Below are positions 55,334-64,000 of a stretch of DNA of 64,000 nt, piece by piece (position 1 is the first letter of the stretch; each line of letters starts with the position of its first letter). The DNA is from Streptomyces sp. NRRL S-118. GTDB lineage: Bacteria; Actinomycetota; Actinomycetes; Streptomycetales; Streptomycetaceae. The stretch covers positions 45,910 to 109,909 of the forward strand of contig NZ_KL591004.1 of assembly GCF_000716335.1 (NCBI RefSeq), read 5' to 3'. The translations under genes were made by a program, and so were the position numbers. The notes below the pieces were generated by a model, which was not told the DNA's origin, ran no database searches, and saw nothing but the letters and a program-made list of their open reading frames with translations.

Positions 55334-55388
55334 GCGCCCACGGTCGCGGCCGCCCCTGAAGGAACGCTTTTCCCTTCCTGTGAATCCG

Positions 55389-56282
55389 CTAAGAAAGCGC
55401 CGGGTCGGCGAAGAGCCGGGCCCCGTTCCCGTGACAGACCGCCCGCAGCCACTCCTCCCCGAGGCCGAGCCGCTCGAGCGCCTCCAGCTGGTGCAGGTAC
55501 CCGTACGGGATGTTCGGGAAGTCGCTCCCGAGCAGGATCCGGTCCCCCAGCTCCAGCAGCCGCCCCCGCTCGCCCGCCGGGAAGGGCGCGAGGCGCTCGC
55601 TGAAGTCGGTGAACGCCATCGTCGTGTCCAGCCGCACCTCCCCGTACCGCTCGGCGAGCCCGAGGAAGTCGGCGTACTCGGGCATCCCCATGTGCGCCAC
55701 GACCAGCCGCAGCCGGGGGTGCCGCGCGAGCAGTCGCGCCACCGGCTCCGGCCCGGTGTGCCTGCCCGGGGCGGGCCCGCTGCCGCAGTGGATCACGATC
55801 GGTACGCCGGCCTCGGCGAGCAGCCCCCAGGCGCCGTCCAGCAGCGGGTCGTTCGGGTCGTACGCACCGACCTGGACGTGTGCCTTGAATACCCGCGCGC
55901 CGCTCTCCACCGCCTCGCGCACGTACCGCTGGACGCCCTCCTCGGGGAAGAGGGTGGCCGTGCGCAGACATCCCGCCACCCGCTCCGCGAACCGCGCCGC
56001 CCAGGCGTTGAGCCACTGGGCCATGCCCGGCTTGTGCGGGTAGAGCATCGAGGTGAACCGCAGCACCCCGAAGTCCCGCAGCAGGGCGACCCGCCGGTCC
56101 TCCTCCCGGTAGGTGATGGGCCACTCGACCCCGGTCAGCGGCCCCACGGCGTCGAAGTACGCCCACACCTTGCGCAGGACGCGGTCGGGCATGAAGTGCG
56201 TGTGCACGTCGACGAGCCCGGGCGTCCCGAGCCGCTCCCAGAAGGCCCTGACGTCCTCGGCCTCGCGTTCAGAAGAGCCCAC
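55389..56282 (-). CDS. Amidohydrolase family 2 protein
   Basis: A 297-residue TIM-barrel hydrolase of the PF04909 type. Metal-site signals are LVDVHTHFMPD near residue 25, GVPIVIHCGSG, LVVAHMGMPEYADFLGLAERY and LLGSDFPNIPYGYLHQLEAL with the catalytic Asp. Related enzymes are decarboxylases or lactone hydrolases of aromatic acids; the substrate is unknown. The start is GTG at 56282, overlapping the DUF2797 gene by 14 nt. Third gene of the nitrilase-DUF2797-amidohydrolase unit. Confidence 0.92.
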   Translation of the reverse strand: MGSSEREAEDVRAFWERLGTPGLVDVHTHFMPDRVLRKVWAYFDAVGPLTGVEWPITYREEDRRVALLRDFGVLRFTSMLYPHKPGMAQWLNAWAARFAERVAGCLRTATLFPEEGVQRYVREAVESGARVFKAHVQVGAYDPNDPLLDGAWGLLAEAGVPIVIHCGSGPAPGRHTGPEPVARLLARHPRLRLVVAHMGMPEYADFLGLAERYGEVRLDTTMAFTDFSERLAPFPAGERGRLLELGDRILLGSDFPNIPYGYLHQLEALERLGLGEEWLRAVCHGNGARLFADPALS

Positions 56283-57117
56283 CCTGCGCCCCCTTCGGTA
56301 TCCGCACCACCGGCACGGTGGTCCCCTCCCCGCCCCGGACGAGGTCCCACCCCGTGATCAGCCGCGTGTCGAGCGCGATCCGCCGCCCGTCCGGCGCCAC
56401 GAGGTGCACGTCGGGACCGGCGGCCGCGACGACCGTGCCGCGCACCTCCCCGTCCGCGACGAGCTCCTGCACGACCCCGTCGACGGCGTCCACCCCCGCG
56501 AGCCCGAAGACCTCCGCGTGGTCGGCGACCCGCGGCTCGACCCGCTCCAGGGTCTCGCCCCACCCGGGCACGTCCACGGCCCGCCGGTACAGCGCCATCA
56601 CCTCGGCGGCCCGCTCCACCGCGCCGGGCAGCCCGGCGCGGACGGCGCGCTTCACGGCGTACGGGATCCGGTCGGGCACCCCCAGCGCGGTGCCGAGCAC
56701 CTCCTCGGTCCGCCGCGCCGCCATCAGCGGCCCGCGCCCGAGCCAGGTGAACGCCACGGCCCCCTGCTCAAGCAGCCGCGCGTCGCCCCGCTCCTGCGCC
56801 GTGATGCCCACCTTGACCAGGCCGGGCCCGAACCACGCGAGGTACACCCGGAAGACGCGGGGATCGTCCGGTACCGCGTCGGCCGCCACCGAGCCCATCC
56901 GGTCCAGCCGCGTGCACTCGGCGCACCTCCCCCCGGTGCTGCGCCCGGCCACGACGGCCGCCAGGGGGCACGGATGGCCGCGGGCCCCGGTGCACCGCCG
57001 TTCCCCGACGGCGCGGAAGCCGATCTCCCGGCCGTACGGCAGCGGGCTGACCCGGCCGCCCTCCCAGGCGAGCACGGGCCTGCCGTCCCGCCACCGCAGC
57101 CCGGCGGCCCGGGTCAC
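56269..57117 (-). CDS. DUF2797 domain protein
   Basis: A 282-residue protein. The N-terminal part has a possible zinc knuckle (ERRCTGARGHPCPLA and RCAECTRLD). The central block VFRVYLAWFGPGLVKVGITAQERGDARLLEQGA resembles a GIY-YIG-like nuclease fold of the T5orf172 type. The C-terminal part is beta-rich. No enzymatic role is established to my knowledge. GTG at 57117 overlaps the nitrilase stop (GTGA), and its own end overlaps the amidohydrolase start by 14 nt, so all three are co-translated. Confidence 0.85.
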   Translation of the reverse strand: MTRAAGLRWRDGRPVLAWEGGRVSPLPYGREIGFRAVGERRCTGARGHPCPLAAVVAGRSTGGRCAECTRLDRMGSVAADAVPDDPRVFRVYLAWFGPGLVKVGITAQERGDARLLEQGAVAFTWLGRGPLMAARRTEEVLGTALGVPDRIPYAVKRAVRAGLPGAVERAAEVMALYRRAVDVPGWGETLERVEPRVADHAEVFGLAGVDAVDGVVQELVADGEVRGTVVAAAGPDVHLVAPDGRRIALDTRLITGWDLVRGGEGTTVPVVRIPKGAQGGLF

Positions 57118-57953
57118 AGGAGGTACCGGGTACGACCGCCCGTGGTGGTGTCCCTCAGGTCGCGCAGCATGGTGTGCCTCTCGCGCACGTCCTTCAGCGC
57201 CACGGGATCGAGGTCCGCGAGGACGACCTCCGCCTCCTCGGCGCCCGCCTCGGCCACCAGGCGCCCGTCCGGTCCCCAGACACCGCTTCCGCCACAGGTG
57301 TTCCAGCCCCCGGTCCGTCCCACGTGGTTGGCGAGCACGCTGTACATGGTGTTGTCGAAGGCCCGCGCGGGAAACCACATCCGCGACTCGTGGTAGCCGT
57401 TGCCCACGCCGAACAGCGCCCCCACGACGTACGCGTGACACCCGTCGAGCGCGGCCGCGCGGGCGTGCTCGGGGAACCCGGAGTCGTAACAGATCCCGAG
57501 GCCGAGCCGCCATCCGTCGACCTCGACCGTGCAGCCGGTCTCCCCCTGCCGGTAGACGTCGCGCTCCGCGGCGAACAGCGTCTGCTTGTCGTACCGCCCG
57601 GCGTCCCGGCCCTGCGCGTCGATCACCAGCGCCGACACGTACAGCGCCCCGCCGTCGTGCACGGCCGCCCCGACGATCCCCACGACCCCGCCGTCCCGGC
57701 AGGCCTCGCGCACCCCGTCCAGCCGCGCGTCCCCCACCTGAACGGCGCACCGCTCCGGATCGGCGGCGATCAGCCCCGGCTCGTAACCGCTCAGGAACTT
57801 CTCCGGGAACACCGCCACCCGCGCCCCGCGCCCGGCGGCCTGGCGGACCATCGCGGCCACGGTCGCGGCATTGGCCCCGACATCCCCGGCCACCGGCGTC
57901 GCCTGCGCAGCGGCCACACGCAACCCCCGGGAGGGCGACTGTTCGCTCGGCAT
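57114..57953 (-). CDS. Carbon-nitrogen hydrolase (nitrilase superfamily)
   Basis: A 279-residue enzyme with the complete Glu-Lys-Cys triad: VAVFPEKFLSGYEP, RYDKQTLFAAERDVY and LGLGICYDSGFPEHARAAA. It should hydrolyse an amide or nitrile; substrate unknown. I use the ATG at 57953. An in-frame TTG at 57962 is possible, but no Shine-Dalgarno precedes either, and TAGGTT 12 nt upstream could be a -10 element for a leaderless message. First gene of the three-gene unit. Confidence 0.92.
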   Translation of the reverse strand: MPSEQSPSRGLRVAAAQATPVAGDVGANAATVAAMVRQAAGRGARVAVFPEKFLSGYEPGLIAADPERCAVQVGDARLDGVREACRDGGVVGIVGAAVHDGGALYVSALVIDAQGRDAGRYDKQTLFAAERDVYRQGETGCTVEVDGWRLGLGICYDSGFPEHARAAALDGCHAYVVGALFGVGNGYHESRMWFPARAFDNTMYSVLANHVGRTGGWNTCGGSGVWGPDGRLVAEAGAEEAEVVLADLDPVALKDVRERHTMLRDLRDTTTGGRTRYLL

Positions 57954-57983
57954 ACGGGTCAACCTAGCAACCCCGCCCCAACG

Positions 57984-58017
57984 CCAGAGGCCCCGGACTT
58001 CCGTCCGGGGCCTCTGG
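57984..58017. terminator. Terminator after tRNA-Arg
   Basis: A perfect 14-bp stem (57984-57997 with 58004-58017) with a 6-nt loop, 7 nt beyond the tRNA-Arg 3' end on the minus strand. It also shields the nitrilase promoter from tRNA read-through. Confidence 0.85.
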
Positions 58018-58024
58018 CCTGCTG

Positions 58025-58097
58025 TGCACTCGGCAGGATTCGAACCTGCAACCTTCTGATCCGTAGTCAGATGCTCTATCCGTTAAGCTACGAGTGC
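58025..58097 (-). tRNA. tRNA-Arg(ACG)
   Basis: A canonical 73-nt tRNA: GCACTCG/CGAGTGC acceptor, D-loop AACGGATA with GG, anticodon loop CTACGGA with ACG, T-loop TTCGAAT, discriminator A. A34 is the substrate of TadA, encoded at 37711 in this window. CCA is not encoded. Confidence 0.97.
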
Positions 58098-58428
58098 TTG
58101 TGCTTCCCGGGCTTTTCTGCCCGGTCGGCGTTGCGGGAACAACATTACATGACCTGCGCCGTCACGCGAAATCCGTTATCCAAACCCGCTCCGACCTGGG
58201 CAAATCCCCCCAGGGAAGATCAGGAAGCTCTCTCGCGGACCCCACCCGGAAGCACCCGGAAGAGCTGGCGGCGTCCGGAAGGCGTCGATCTCCCACCAGC
58301 CCGCCGGCCGTCCCGGCCGCGGCCGCGGTCGCGGCGGCGGCGGCGGCAGTGGCGGTCGGGTCGGGGTCGCGTCACCCGTCCCGCGGGACGCCCCGGCCCG
58401 GCCGTCGCGTCACCGGTTCCGGAAACGG
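58098..58428. other. 331-nt region without a recognisable gene
   Basis: Between tRNA-Arg and the tRNA-Ser(GCT) terminator, both on the minus strand. It holds a short hairpin (CCGGGC/GCCCGG, about 58107-58124) near the tRNA-Arg 5' end, where its promoter should also be, and a low-complexity GCGGC-rich stretch at about 58310-58360. Open frames here have no protein-like features. Confidence 0.5.
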
Positions 58429-58460
58429 CCGAAGCCCCGGCCGTGGGGCCGGGGCTTCGG
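58429..58460 (-). terminator. Terminator after tRNA-Ser(GCT)
   Basis: A perfect 14-bp stem (58429-58442 with 58447-58460) with a 4-nt loop, 9 nt beyond the tRNA 3' end on the minus strand. Confidence 0.85.
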
Positions 58461-58469
58461 GTGGTGCGG

Positions 58470-58560
58470 CGGAGGCGGAGGGATTTGAACCCTCGATGGG
58501 CTTTAAGACCCAAACCGCATTAGCAGTGCGGCGCCATAGACCGGACTAGGCGACGCCTCC
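58470..58560 (-). tRNA. tRNA-Ser(GCT)
   Basis: A 91-nt class-II tRNA: GGAGGCG/CGCCTCC acceptor, anticodon loop CTGCTAA with GCT, long variable arm, T-loop TTCAAAT, discriminator G. CCA is not encoded. It is the third serine isoacceptor in the window, after GGA and CGA. Confidence 0.96.
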
Positions 58561-58775
58561 AGTGACACCCGCGCGAGCGCGAGTGGTGCGTGCAGATGAT
58601 GACACAGCCCAGGGGGGTGTCACCAATCGCTCCCCACGGTACTAGGCGTGCGGGGCGCAGAGCAAAGGCTTTCGGGTTGCGCAACGCGCGGGGCGGTGCA
58701 GCGTTAGTGAGGTGAGGGATCCCGGACGATCCGGGCATCCCGACGGTTTCGTGGTTCCGTGACCCTGGAGTTCGT

Positions 58776-59240
58776 ATGCTGCGCCGTCTCGTCCTCACCG
58801 CCACCGCGTCCCTCGCCGTCCTCGGCGCCGCCGCACCCGCCGCGCTGGCCGGTACGACCGGGCCACTGATCCCCCGTCTGCCGTCCGTGCCGCTGCTGGC
58901 GGCCACCGACAAGCTGACCGTCACCGTGGCCGGCTCCGGGAGTGCCGCGCTGGACGGCACCTTCGACCTGGAGTGCGGGGCACGCACCGCCGGCGGGAAC
59001 CACCCGCAGGTGCAGCGCGCCTGTGTCCGGCTGGAAGAGCTCTCCCAGGACGGCGGCGACCCGTTCGCCCCCGTGGCCCAGGACCGGATGTGCACCATGC
59101 AGCACGGCGGCGACGCGACCGCCCACATCACCGGAACCTGGCACGGACGGCAGGTCGACGCCCGGTTCAACCGGAGCAACGGCTGCGAGATCCAGCGGTG
59201 GGACACCCTGGAACCGGTGCTTCCGCGCGCCGGCGCGTAA
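58776..59240 (+). CDS. SSI-family secreted protease inhibitor
   Basis: A 154-residue exported protein. The signal peptide is about residues 1-26 (ends ALA). The mature part fits the Streptomyces subtilisin inhibitor fold with four cysteines (67, 83, 106, 137) for two disulfides. The reactive loop is M-C-T-M-Q-H, with P1 Met108. In classic SSI the loop is M-C-P-M-V-Y, so P2 Pro is replaced by Thr and P1' Val by Gln. It may inhibit an extracellular subtilisin- or trypsin-like protease. The start is ATG at 58776. Monocistronic. Confidence 0.88.
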   Translation: MLRRLVLTATASLAVLGAAAPAALAGTTGPLIPRLPSVPLLAATDKLTVTVAGSGSAALDGTFDLECGARTAGGNHPQVQRACVRLEELSQDGGDPFAPVAQDRMCTMQHGGDATAHITGTWHGRQVDARFNRSNGCEIQRWDTLEPVLPRAGA

Positions 59241-59399
59241 GGCACGGGATGGGCGGGTTCCGGCCGGAACCCGCACACAACCTTCGCCGGGGCGACCCCG
59301 TCATCCGCCGCCCCACCCATTGCGCCTGCCTTTAGACTCCCTCCAGTGACAGGCCCCGGCCCGAGGGGTGGCAGTAGGTCAGTGGGAGGAAGCGTCGTC

Positions 59400-62300
59400 G
59401 TGAGCAGCAGGCCATCCCGAGGCGCTGCTCGCCTCGCAGCCATACTCGACGCGCTGCCGGACGGGCTCGTCCTCGTCAACGCGAACGGCACCGTCGTCAA
59501 CGCCAACACCATCGCCCTGGAGATGTTCGAGAGCCCGGGGACCGCGCTGGTGGGGCGTGGACTGCTGGATCTGCTCCCGGCCTTCGACTCGCGGCTCATC
59601 CCCGGCTCGATGCGCCGCCCCGAGGCGGCCGACGCGCGCGGGCGTACGAAGCCGACCCGGATGATCGCGCGGCGGACGGACGGGAGCGAGTTCCCGGTCG
59701 AGGTGACCAGCGCGAGCCTGGAGGACGGGCGCGAGGCGTACGACTCGTACGGCGCCACTCCGCGGCCGTACACGGGCGACGAGCTGCTCATGCTGGTCGT
59801 GCGGGATCTGTCCGGGACCATCGACACCGAGGCCGAACTGGCGCGCTCGCAGCGCCAGACCGAGATGATCCTGCGCGCCGCGTCCGAGGGCGTCGTAGGT
59901 ACGGACACGGACGGGCGGATCGTCCTCGTCAACCCGGCCGCCGCGCAGATCCTCGGCTGGCGCGCCAGCGACCTGGGCGGCAAGGAACTGCACCCGCTGA
60001 TGCTCCACTCGCGCGCGGACGGCGAAGCGTTCCCGTACGACGAGTCGCCGCTGGCCGACACGCTCCGCTCGGGGCGCAAGCACCGGGTGCGCGGACAGGT
60101 GGTGTGGGCCAAGGACGGTTCCGCGGTGCCGGTGGACCTGACGACGGCGCCGGTGCGCGACGGGGACCAGCTCGTCGGCGCGGTGATGACGTTCACGGAC
60201 CGGCGGCCTTACGAGGAGCTGGTCGAGTCCCACACCGCCGAGGTCACCGCGCTGACGGCGCAGCACGCCGCCGAGGTCGCCGCACTGACCGAGAAGCACG
60301 CCGTCGAGCTGGCCGACCGCAGCGAGCGGTACTCCGTCGAGAGCGAGCAGCGCGAGGAGCGGTACGCGGCGCTGGCCGCACGGCACGCCCAGCTGACCGC
60401 CGTGCTCGGCGAGTCGCTGCGCGGGCCGCTGGAGGAACTCCGCGCCGAGCTGGGCACGCTGGCCTCCGATCCGGCGGGGCAGCTGTGGCCCGAGGCCAAC
60501 CAGATCCTGCACCACCTGGCCGCCGGGTACGCCCGGATGACGACGCTCGTCGACAACGTGCTGGGCTTCCAGCGGCTCGACACCGGCGACGAGGACCTGC
60601 GCAAGACGAAGGTGCTGCTCGACGCGGTCGTCGCGGCCGGTGTCGAGGGCGCCGTCGAGCTCATCGGCCCGGGCCGGGCGCAGTTCGCGGTGCACGCGCC
60701 GCCCATCGAGGCCGAGGTCGACGGCGTACGCGTCTCCACCGCGCTCGCGCACCTGATCGCGGACGTGGCCGGGGTCGACTCGACCGGCAAGGCGCGGGTC
60801 GTGCCCGGCGCCGGGTACGTCGACTCGACGATCGTCGTCGCGGCGGCCCAGCGCAGTGATGTGGTGCGGATCGAGGTGCGCGGGCCCTACGCCGGCGGCG
60901 ACCCGGTGCACGAGCCGATCGTGCGCGGGATCGTCCGCGCGCACGGCGGTGTGCTGCAGACGCACGAGGTGCCCGGGATGAGCGGGCACGCGTACGTGCT
61001 GGAGGTGCCCCTGGGATCGGGTGCCGGGACGGTGAAGCCGGCGGCCGACGCCGTTCCGGCCGACGAGACCCCGGCCGAGGTGACCCCGGCCGGCGAGGCC
61101 CAGGCCGCCCCCGGCACCGCCCCTGCCGAGGCGGTCGCTCCCGTGCTGCCGGCGCAGCAGTCCGGGGAGACCTCCGGCGGCGGGCGGCGGAGGGCCCGGC
61201 GGGCGTCGACCGACGCGTTCCTGGAGAGCCCCGTGCAGGCCGAGGACCCCGTGGCGGCCAAGCCGACCGGGCGGCGGCGGGGCCGGCCGAGCCCGGCCGA
61301 GGCCGCGGCCCAGGCGGCCGTACCGCAGCCCGCCGCTCCCGCCGCCGCCACTCCCTCCACTCCCGCCGCTGCCGCCGCGCAGGCCGACACGCCTGCCGAG
61401 GGCGCGGTGATGACGGCCGCCGAGAGCGCGCAGGGGCGCGCGGCCCGTGGACAGACGGTGCCGCCGCAGGGCGTGCCGGTGGACGCGGCACGCGTGCCTG
61501 CCGCGGGACTTCCGGCGCTGTCCGCTGCCCCCATGCCGGGGGCGGCGCCCGCGCCGACCGGGCGGCGTGCCCGGCGGGCGCTCGGTGCCGCGCAGGAGCG
61601 GTCCGCGGCGGCCTCGCCGGAGGGCGCCCGCACGGCGTTCGCGCTGCCGCCCGCCCAGGCCGACCGGCGCGCCGACACCGGCGCCGCCGCGGGCGGGGCG
61701 GCTGTCCCGGGCACGGGGCCCACCGCGGGACCGGGGCACGAGGGGCGCCACGACGCCGTCCGCGACACCGGTGGCGTACGCCCGGAGCCGGACGCCGACC
61801 ACACGCCGCCGCAGCCGCACCCCGTGCAGCCCCGGGCGGTGCCGCCGCAGCCCGCGCAGCCGTCCGCCCCCGCCCCGGCCCAGGGCCCTGCGCCGGTACA
61901 GGTCCCGCCGCAGGCCCCGGCGCCCACCGGTCGGCGGCGCGCAGCTCACGAAGCCCCCACCCCCGCCACCGGAACCGGCACCGGCCCTGGCACGGGTTCC
62001 GTACCGCTGCCGCCGGAGGTGCCGTCCGGCGACGAGGCGAGCAGTTCGACGCAGGGACGGGCGTTCAGCGTGCGCACCCTGGGGCAGGGCGTGCCGTTCG
62101 CGCAGCAGATCGCCCAGCCGCCGGCGCCCGCCCCGTCCGGGCGGCGCCGCAAGCTGGCCACGCCGCCCGCGGAGGGCGAGCGCCCCGTACCGCCTCCGGC
62201 GGCTCCCGCGGCGCAGCCCCCGCCGCGGCTGGCCCCTCCGGCGGAGGGCCGGGCCTACGAGATAGGAGCACCGGACGCGAACGCGGCCGAAGGCCCCGAG

Positions 62301-63095
62301 CCGCTGGACGGTCCCGGCGGCGCCGTCGAGGTGGCCAACGAGCCCGCGCCGCTGCCCGTCGACGACGAGCTGCCGCCCGAGCCGCTGGACAACCCGCGCC
62401 GGCTGCTGGTCTGGCCCGCGCCGGACGTCGCCACCCAGGAGGCGCTGAGCGAGCGCGGCTACCGCCCGGTGATCGTGCACTCGCGCGAGGAGGTCGACGC
62501 GCAGATCGCCGCGTTCCCGGCGGCGCTGTTCGTGGACCCGCTGACGGGGCCGATCACGCGCACGGCCCTGCAGTCGCTGCGCCAGGCCGCGGTGGCGGCC
62601 GAGGTGCCGGTGCTGCTGGCGGCCGGGCTCGGACAGGCGACGCGGGAGGCGGCGTACGGCGCCGACCCCGCCGTCCTGCTCAAGGCGCTGGCTCCGCGGG
62701 ACAGCGAGCAGCATCCGTCACGGGTGCTGCTGATCGAGGAGCACGAGGAGATCGCGCTGGCCCTGACGGCGGCGCTGGAGCGGCGCGGGATGCAGGTGGC
62801 CCGGGCGGACGCGGACACGGACGCCGTCGCGCTGGCGGCGCAGATGCGGCCGAACCTCGTGGTGATGGACCTGATGCAGGTTCGCCGCCGGCGCGCGGGG
62901 ATCATCGACTGGCTGCGCGCGAACGGACAGCTGAACCGCACGCCGCTCGTGGTGTACACCTCGGCGAGCCTCAACGAGGACGAGCTGCCGAAGCTGGCTT
63001 CCGGCGAGACGGTGCTGTTCCTCGCGGAGCGGTCGACGAGCCCCGAGGTGCAGTCGCGGATCGTGGACCTGCTGGCGAAGATCGGTACGAACTGA
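59400..63095 (+). CDS. Large PAS/degenerate kinase/receiver-like regulatory protein
   Basis: A 1231-residue soluble protein. PAS 1 (about 10-115), PAS 2 (about 140-270), a coiled coil (about 275-345), then a kinase-like block in which the H-box His is absent (ESLRGPLEELRAEL) and the ATP N-box is not recognisable, although AHGGVLQ remains. About 420 residues of Ala/Pro/Gln-rich linker follow, with repeated RRARRA-like patches. The C-terminus (about 1000-1231) has two receiver-like units; the second has Asp in VVMDLMQ but lacks the conserved Lys. GTG at 59400 follows GGGAGGA. Monocistronic. Confidence 0.85.
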   Translation: MSSRPSRGAARLAAILDALPDGLVLVNANGTVVNANTIALEMFESPGTALVGRGLLDLLPAFDSRLIPGSMRRPEAADARGRTKPTRMIARRTDGSEFPVEVTSASLEDGREAYDSYGATPRPYTGDELLMLVVRDLSGTIDTEAELARSQRQTEMILRAASEGVVGTDTDGRIVLVNPAAAQILGWRASDLGGKELHPLMLHSRADGEAFPYDESPLADTLRSGRKHRVRGQVVWAKDGSAVPVDLTTAPVRDGDQLVGAVMTFTDRRPYEELVESHTAEVTALTAQHAAEVAALTEKHAVELADRSERYSVESEQREERYAALAARHAQLTAVLGESLRGPLEELRAELGTLASDPAGQLWPEANQILHHLAAGYARMTTLVDNVLGFQRLDTGDEDLRKTKVLLDAVVAAGVEGAVELIGPGRAQFAVHAPPIEAEVDGVRVSTALAHLIADVAGVDSTGKARVVPGAGYVDSTIVVAAAQRSDVVRIEVRGPYAGGDPVHEPIVRGIVRAHGGVLQTHEVPGMSGHAYVLEVPLGSGAGTVKPAADAVPADETPAEVTPAGEAQAAPGTAPAEAVAPVLPAQQSGETSGGGRRRARRASTDAFLESPVQAEDPVAAKPTGRRRGRPSPAEAAAQAAVPQPAAPAAATPSTPAAAAAQADTPAEGAVMTAAESAQGRAARGQTVPPQGVPVDAARVPAAGLPALSAAPMPGAAPAPTGRRARRALGAAQERSAAASPEGARTAFALPPAQADRRADTGAAAGGAAVPGTGPTAGPGHEGRHDAVRDTGGVRPEPDADHTPPQPHPVQPRAVPPQPAQPSAPAPAQGPAPVQVPPQAPAPTGRRRAAHEAPTPATGTGTGPGTGSVPLPPEVPSGDEASSSTQGRAFSVRTLGQGVPFAQQIAQPPAPAPSGRRRKLATPPAEGERPVPPPAAPAAQPPPRLAPPAEGRAYEIGAPDANAAEGPEPLDGPGGAVEVANEPAPLPVDDELPPEPLDNPRRLLVWPAPDVATQEALSERGYRPVIVHSREEVDAQIAAFPAALFVDPLTGPITRTALQSLRQAAVAAEVPVLLAAGLGQATREAAYGADPAVLLKALAPRDSEQHPSRVLLIEEHEEIALALTAALERRGMQVARADADTDAVALAAQMRPNLVVMDLMQVRRRRAGIIDWLRANGQLNRTPLVVYTSASLNEDELPKLASGETVLFLAERSTSPEVQSRIVDLLAKIGTN

Positions 63096-63268
63096 CGCCG
63101 GACGGAGTGACGCCGGGCGGAGTGAGCGGGACGGACCGAACCGTACACGTCGAGCCGTAGCCGTACGGACGGAGCGGGACGGACCGGCGGGATGCGCCAC
63201 GGGAGCCGAACGGGGCGCGCCGCGGGAGCCGAACGGCCGTCCGGGCTGCACGTCCGGGCTGCACGCGT
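63096..63268. repeat. Intergenic region with short direct repeats
   Basis: Between the large regulator and the terminator are several paired repeats: CGGAGTGA (near 63103 and 63118), GGGACGGACCG (near 63128 and 63177), CGGGAGCCGAACGG (near 63200 and 63225) and GTCCGGGCTGCAC (near 63238 and 63251). No gene is visible. They look like recent small tandem duplications. Confidence 0.55.
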
Positions 63269-63300
63269 GAAGGGCGCCCCCCGAGCGGGGGGCGCCCTTC
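63269..63300. terminator. Bidirectional terminator
   Basis: A perfect 14-bp stem (63269-63282 with 63287-63300) and 4-nt loop between the convergent large regulator gene and the acyl-CoA synthetase gene. Confidence 0.87.
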
Positions 63301-63338
63301 GCCGCACCGGTGCGGCGGAGCAAGGCGGTGCCGTGCGG

Positions 63339-64000
<662 letters not shown>

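Noticed and set aside
59379..62714. 1111-codon open frame antisense to the PAS regulator
   Set aside because: Shadow of the regulator; no signal, domain or ribosome-binding site.

Overview
The window is chromosomal DNA from a Streptomyces species or very close relative. It is very GC-rich with strong third-position GC bias, uses many GTG starts, and has long perfect GC hairpins after tRNA genes. It carries genus landmarks: bldC, valine dehydrogenase, the adjacent stress-type sigma factors sigF and sigN, an Lsr2-family nucoid protein, an SSI-type protease inhibitor and an LAXTG surface protein. From memory the gene order resembles the conserved core of the S. coelicolor chromosome around bldC, purD and sigF. 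I see no prophage, complete IS element, CRISPR array or biosynthetic gene cluster.

Layout. 1-5,400: end of tRNA-Asp, a small DUF6274-type gene, bldC, a conserved hypothetical divergent from vdh, DUF3073, purM. 5,400-14,700: purF, a META-domain lipoprotein, a mycothiol-type enzyme, an NTF2-like protein, an ArsR-type regulator with a membrane M23 protein, the overlapping purS-purQ-purL operon, then lsrL. 14,700-19,000: tRNA-Gly(UCC) and two tRNA-Gly(GCC) genes; the GCC genes flank an ABC-2 transporter plus DesK/DesR-like two-component operon. 19,000-28,200: purC, a DMFase-beta-like protein, a membrane protein resembling a degenerate M48 peptidase, purD, dnaX, SRP RNA and tRNA-Ser(GGA). 28,400-36,000: LAXTG stalk protein, YCII protein, aldo/keto reductase, a frameshifted MFS remnant, HhH-GPD repair protein, secreted M28 aminopeptidase, LytR_C protein. 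36,000-42,500: upp, tadA with its partner gene, tRNA-Ser(CGA), small proteins, sigF, sigN, a lipoprotein. 42,500-49,200: MarR, an MFS exporter fused to carboxypeptidase-regulatory domains, a YceI protein, then a TetR/MFS pair. 49,200-58,600: a translationally coupled response regulator-kinase-GT2-GT39 operon, an amidohydrolase/DUF2797/nitrilase operon, tRNA-Arg(ACG) and tRNA-Ser(GCT). 58,700-64,000: SSI inhibitor, a giant degenerate PAS/kinase/receiver protein, and the C-terminal part of an acyl-CoA synthetase.

How the genes work together. PurF, PurD, PurSQL, PurM and PurC supply steps 1, 2, 4, 5 and 7 of de novo IMP synthesis from several separate transcription units, and Upp adds pyrimidine salvage. 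TadA and tRNA-Arg(ACG) form an enzyme-substrate pair for wobble inosine. Several transport or envelope units carry their own regulator and a visible palindromic operator (15,097; 42,563; 49,095; also 10,707).

The most unusual signal is tRNA-Gly(UCC) at 14,777-14,848. It lacks the G18G19 doublet in the D-loop and has GTGC in place of GTTC in the T-loop. These are the same two departures known from staphylococcal tRNA-Gly species that serve peptidoglycan bridge synthesis. The second is the MarR/MFS-fusion/YceI cluster, whose exporter and partner protein share the same beta-sandwich domain type.
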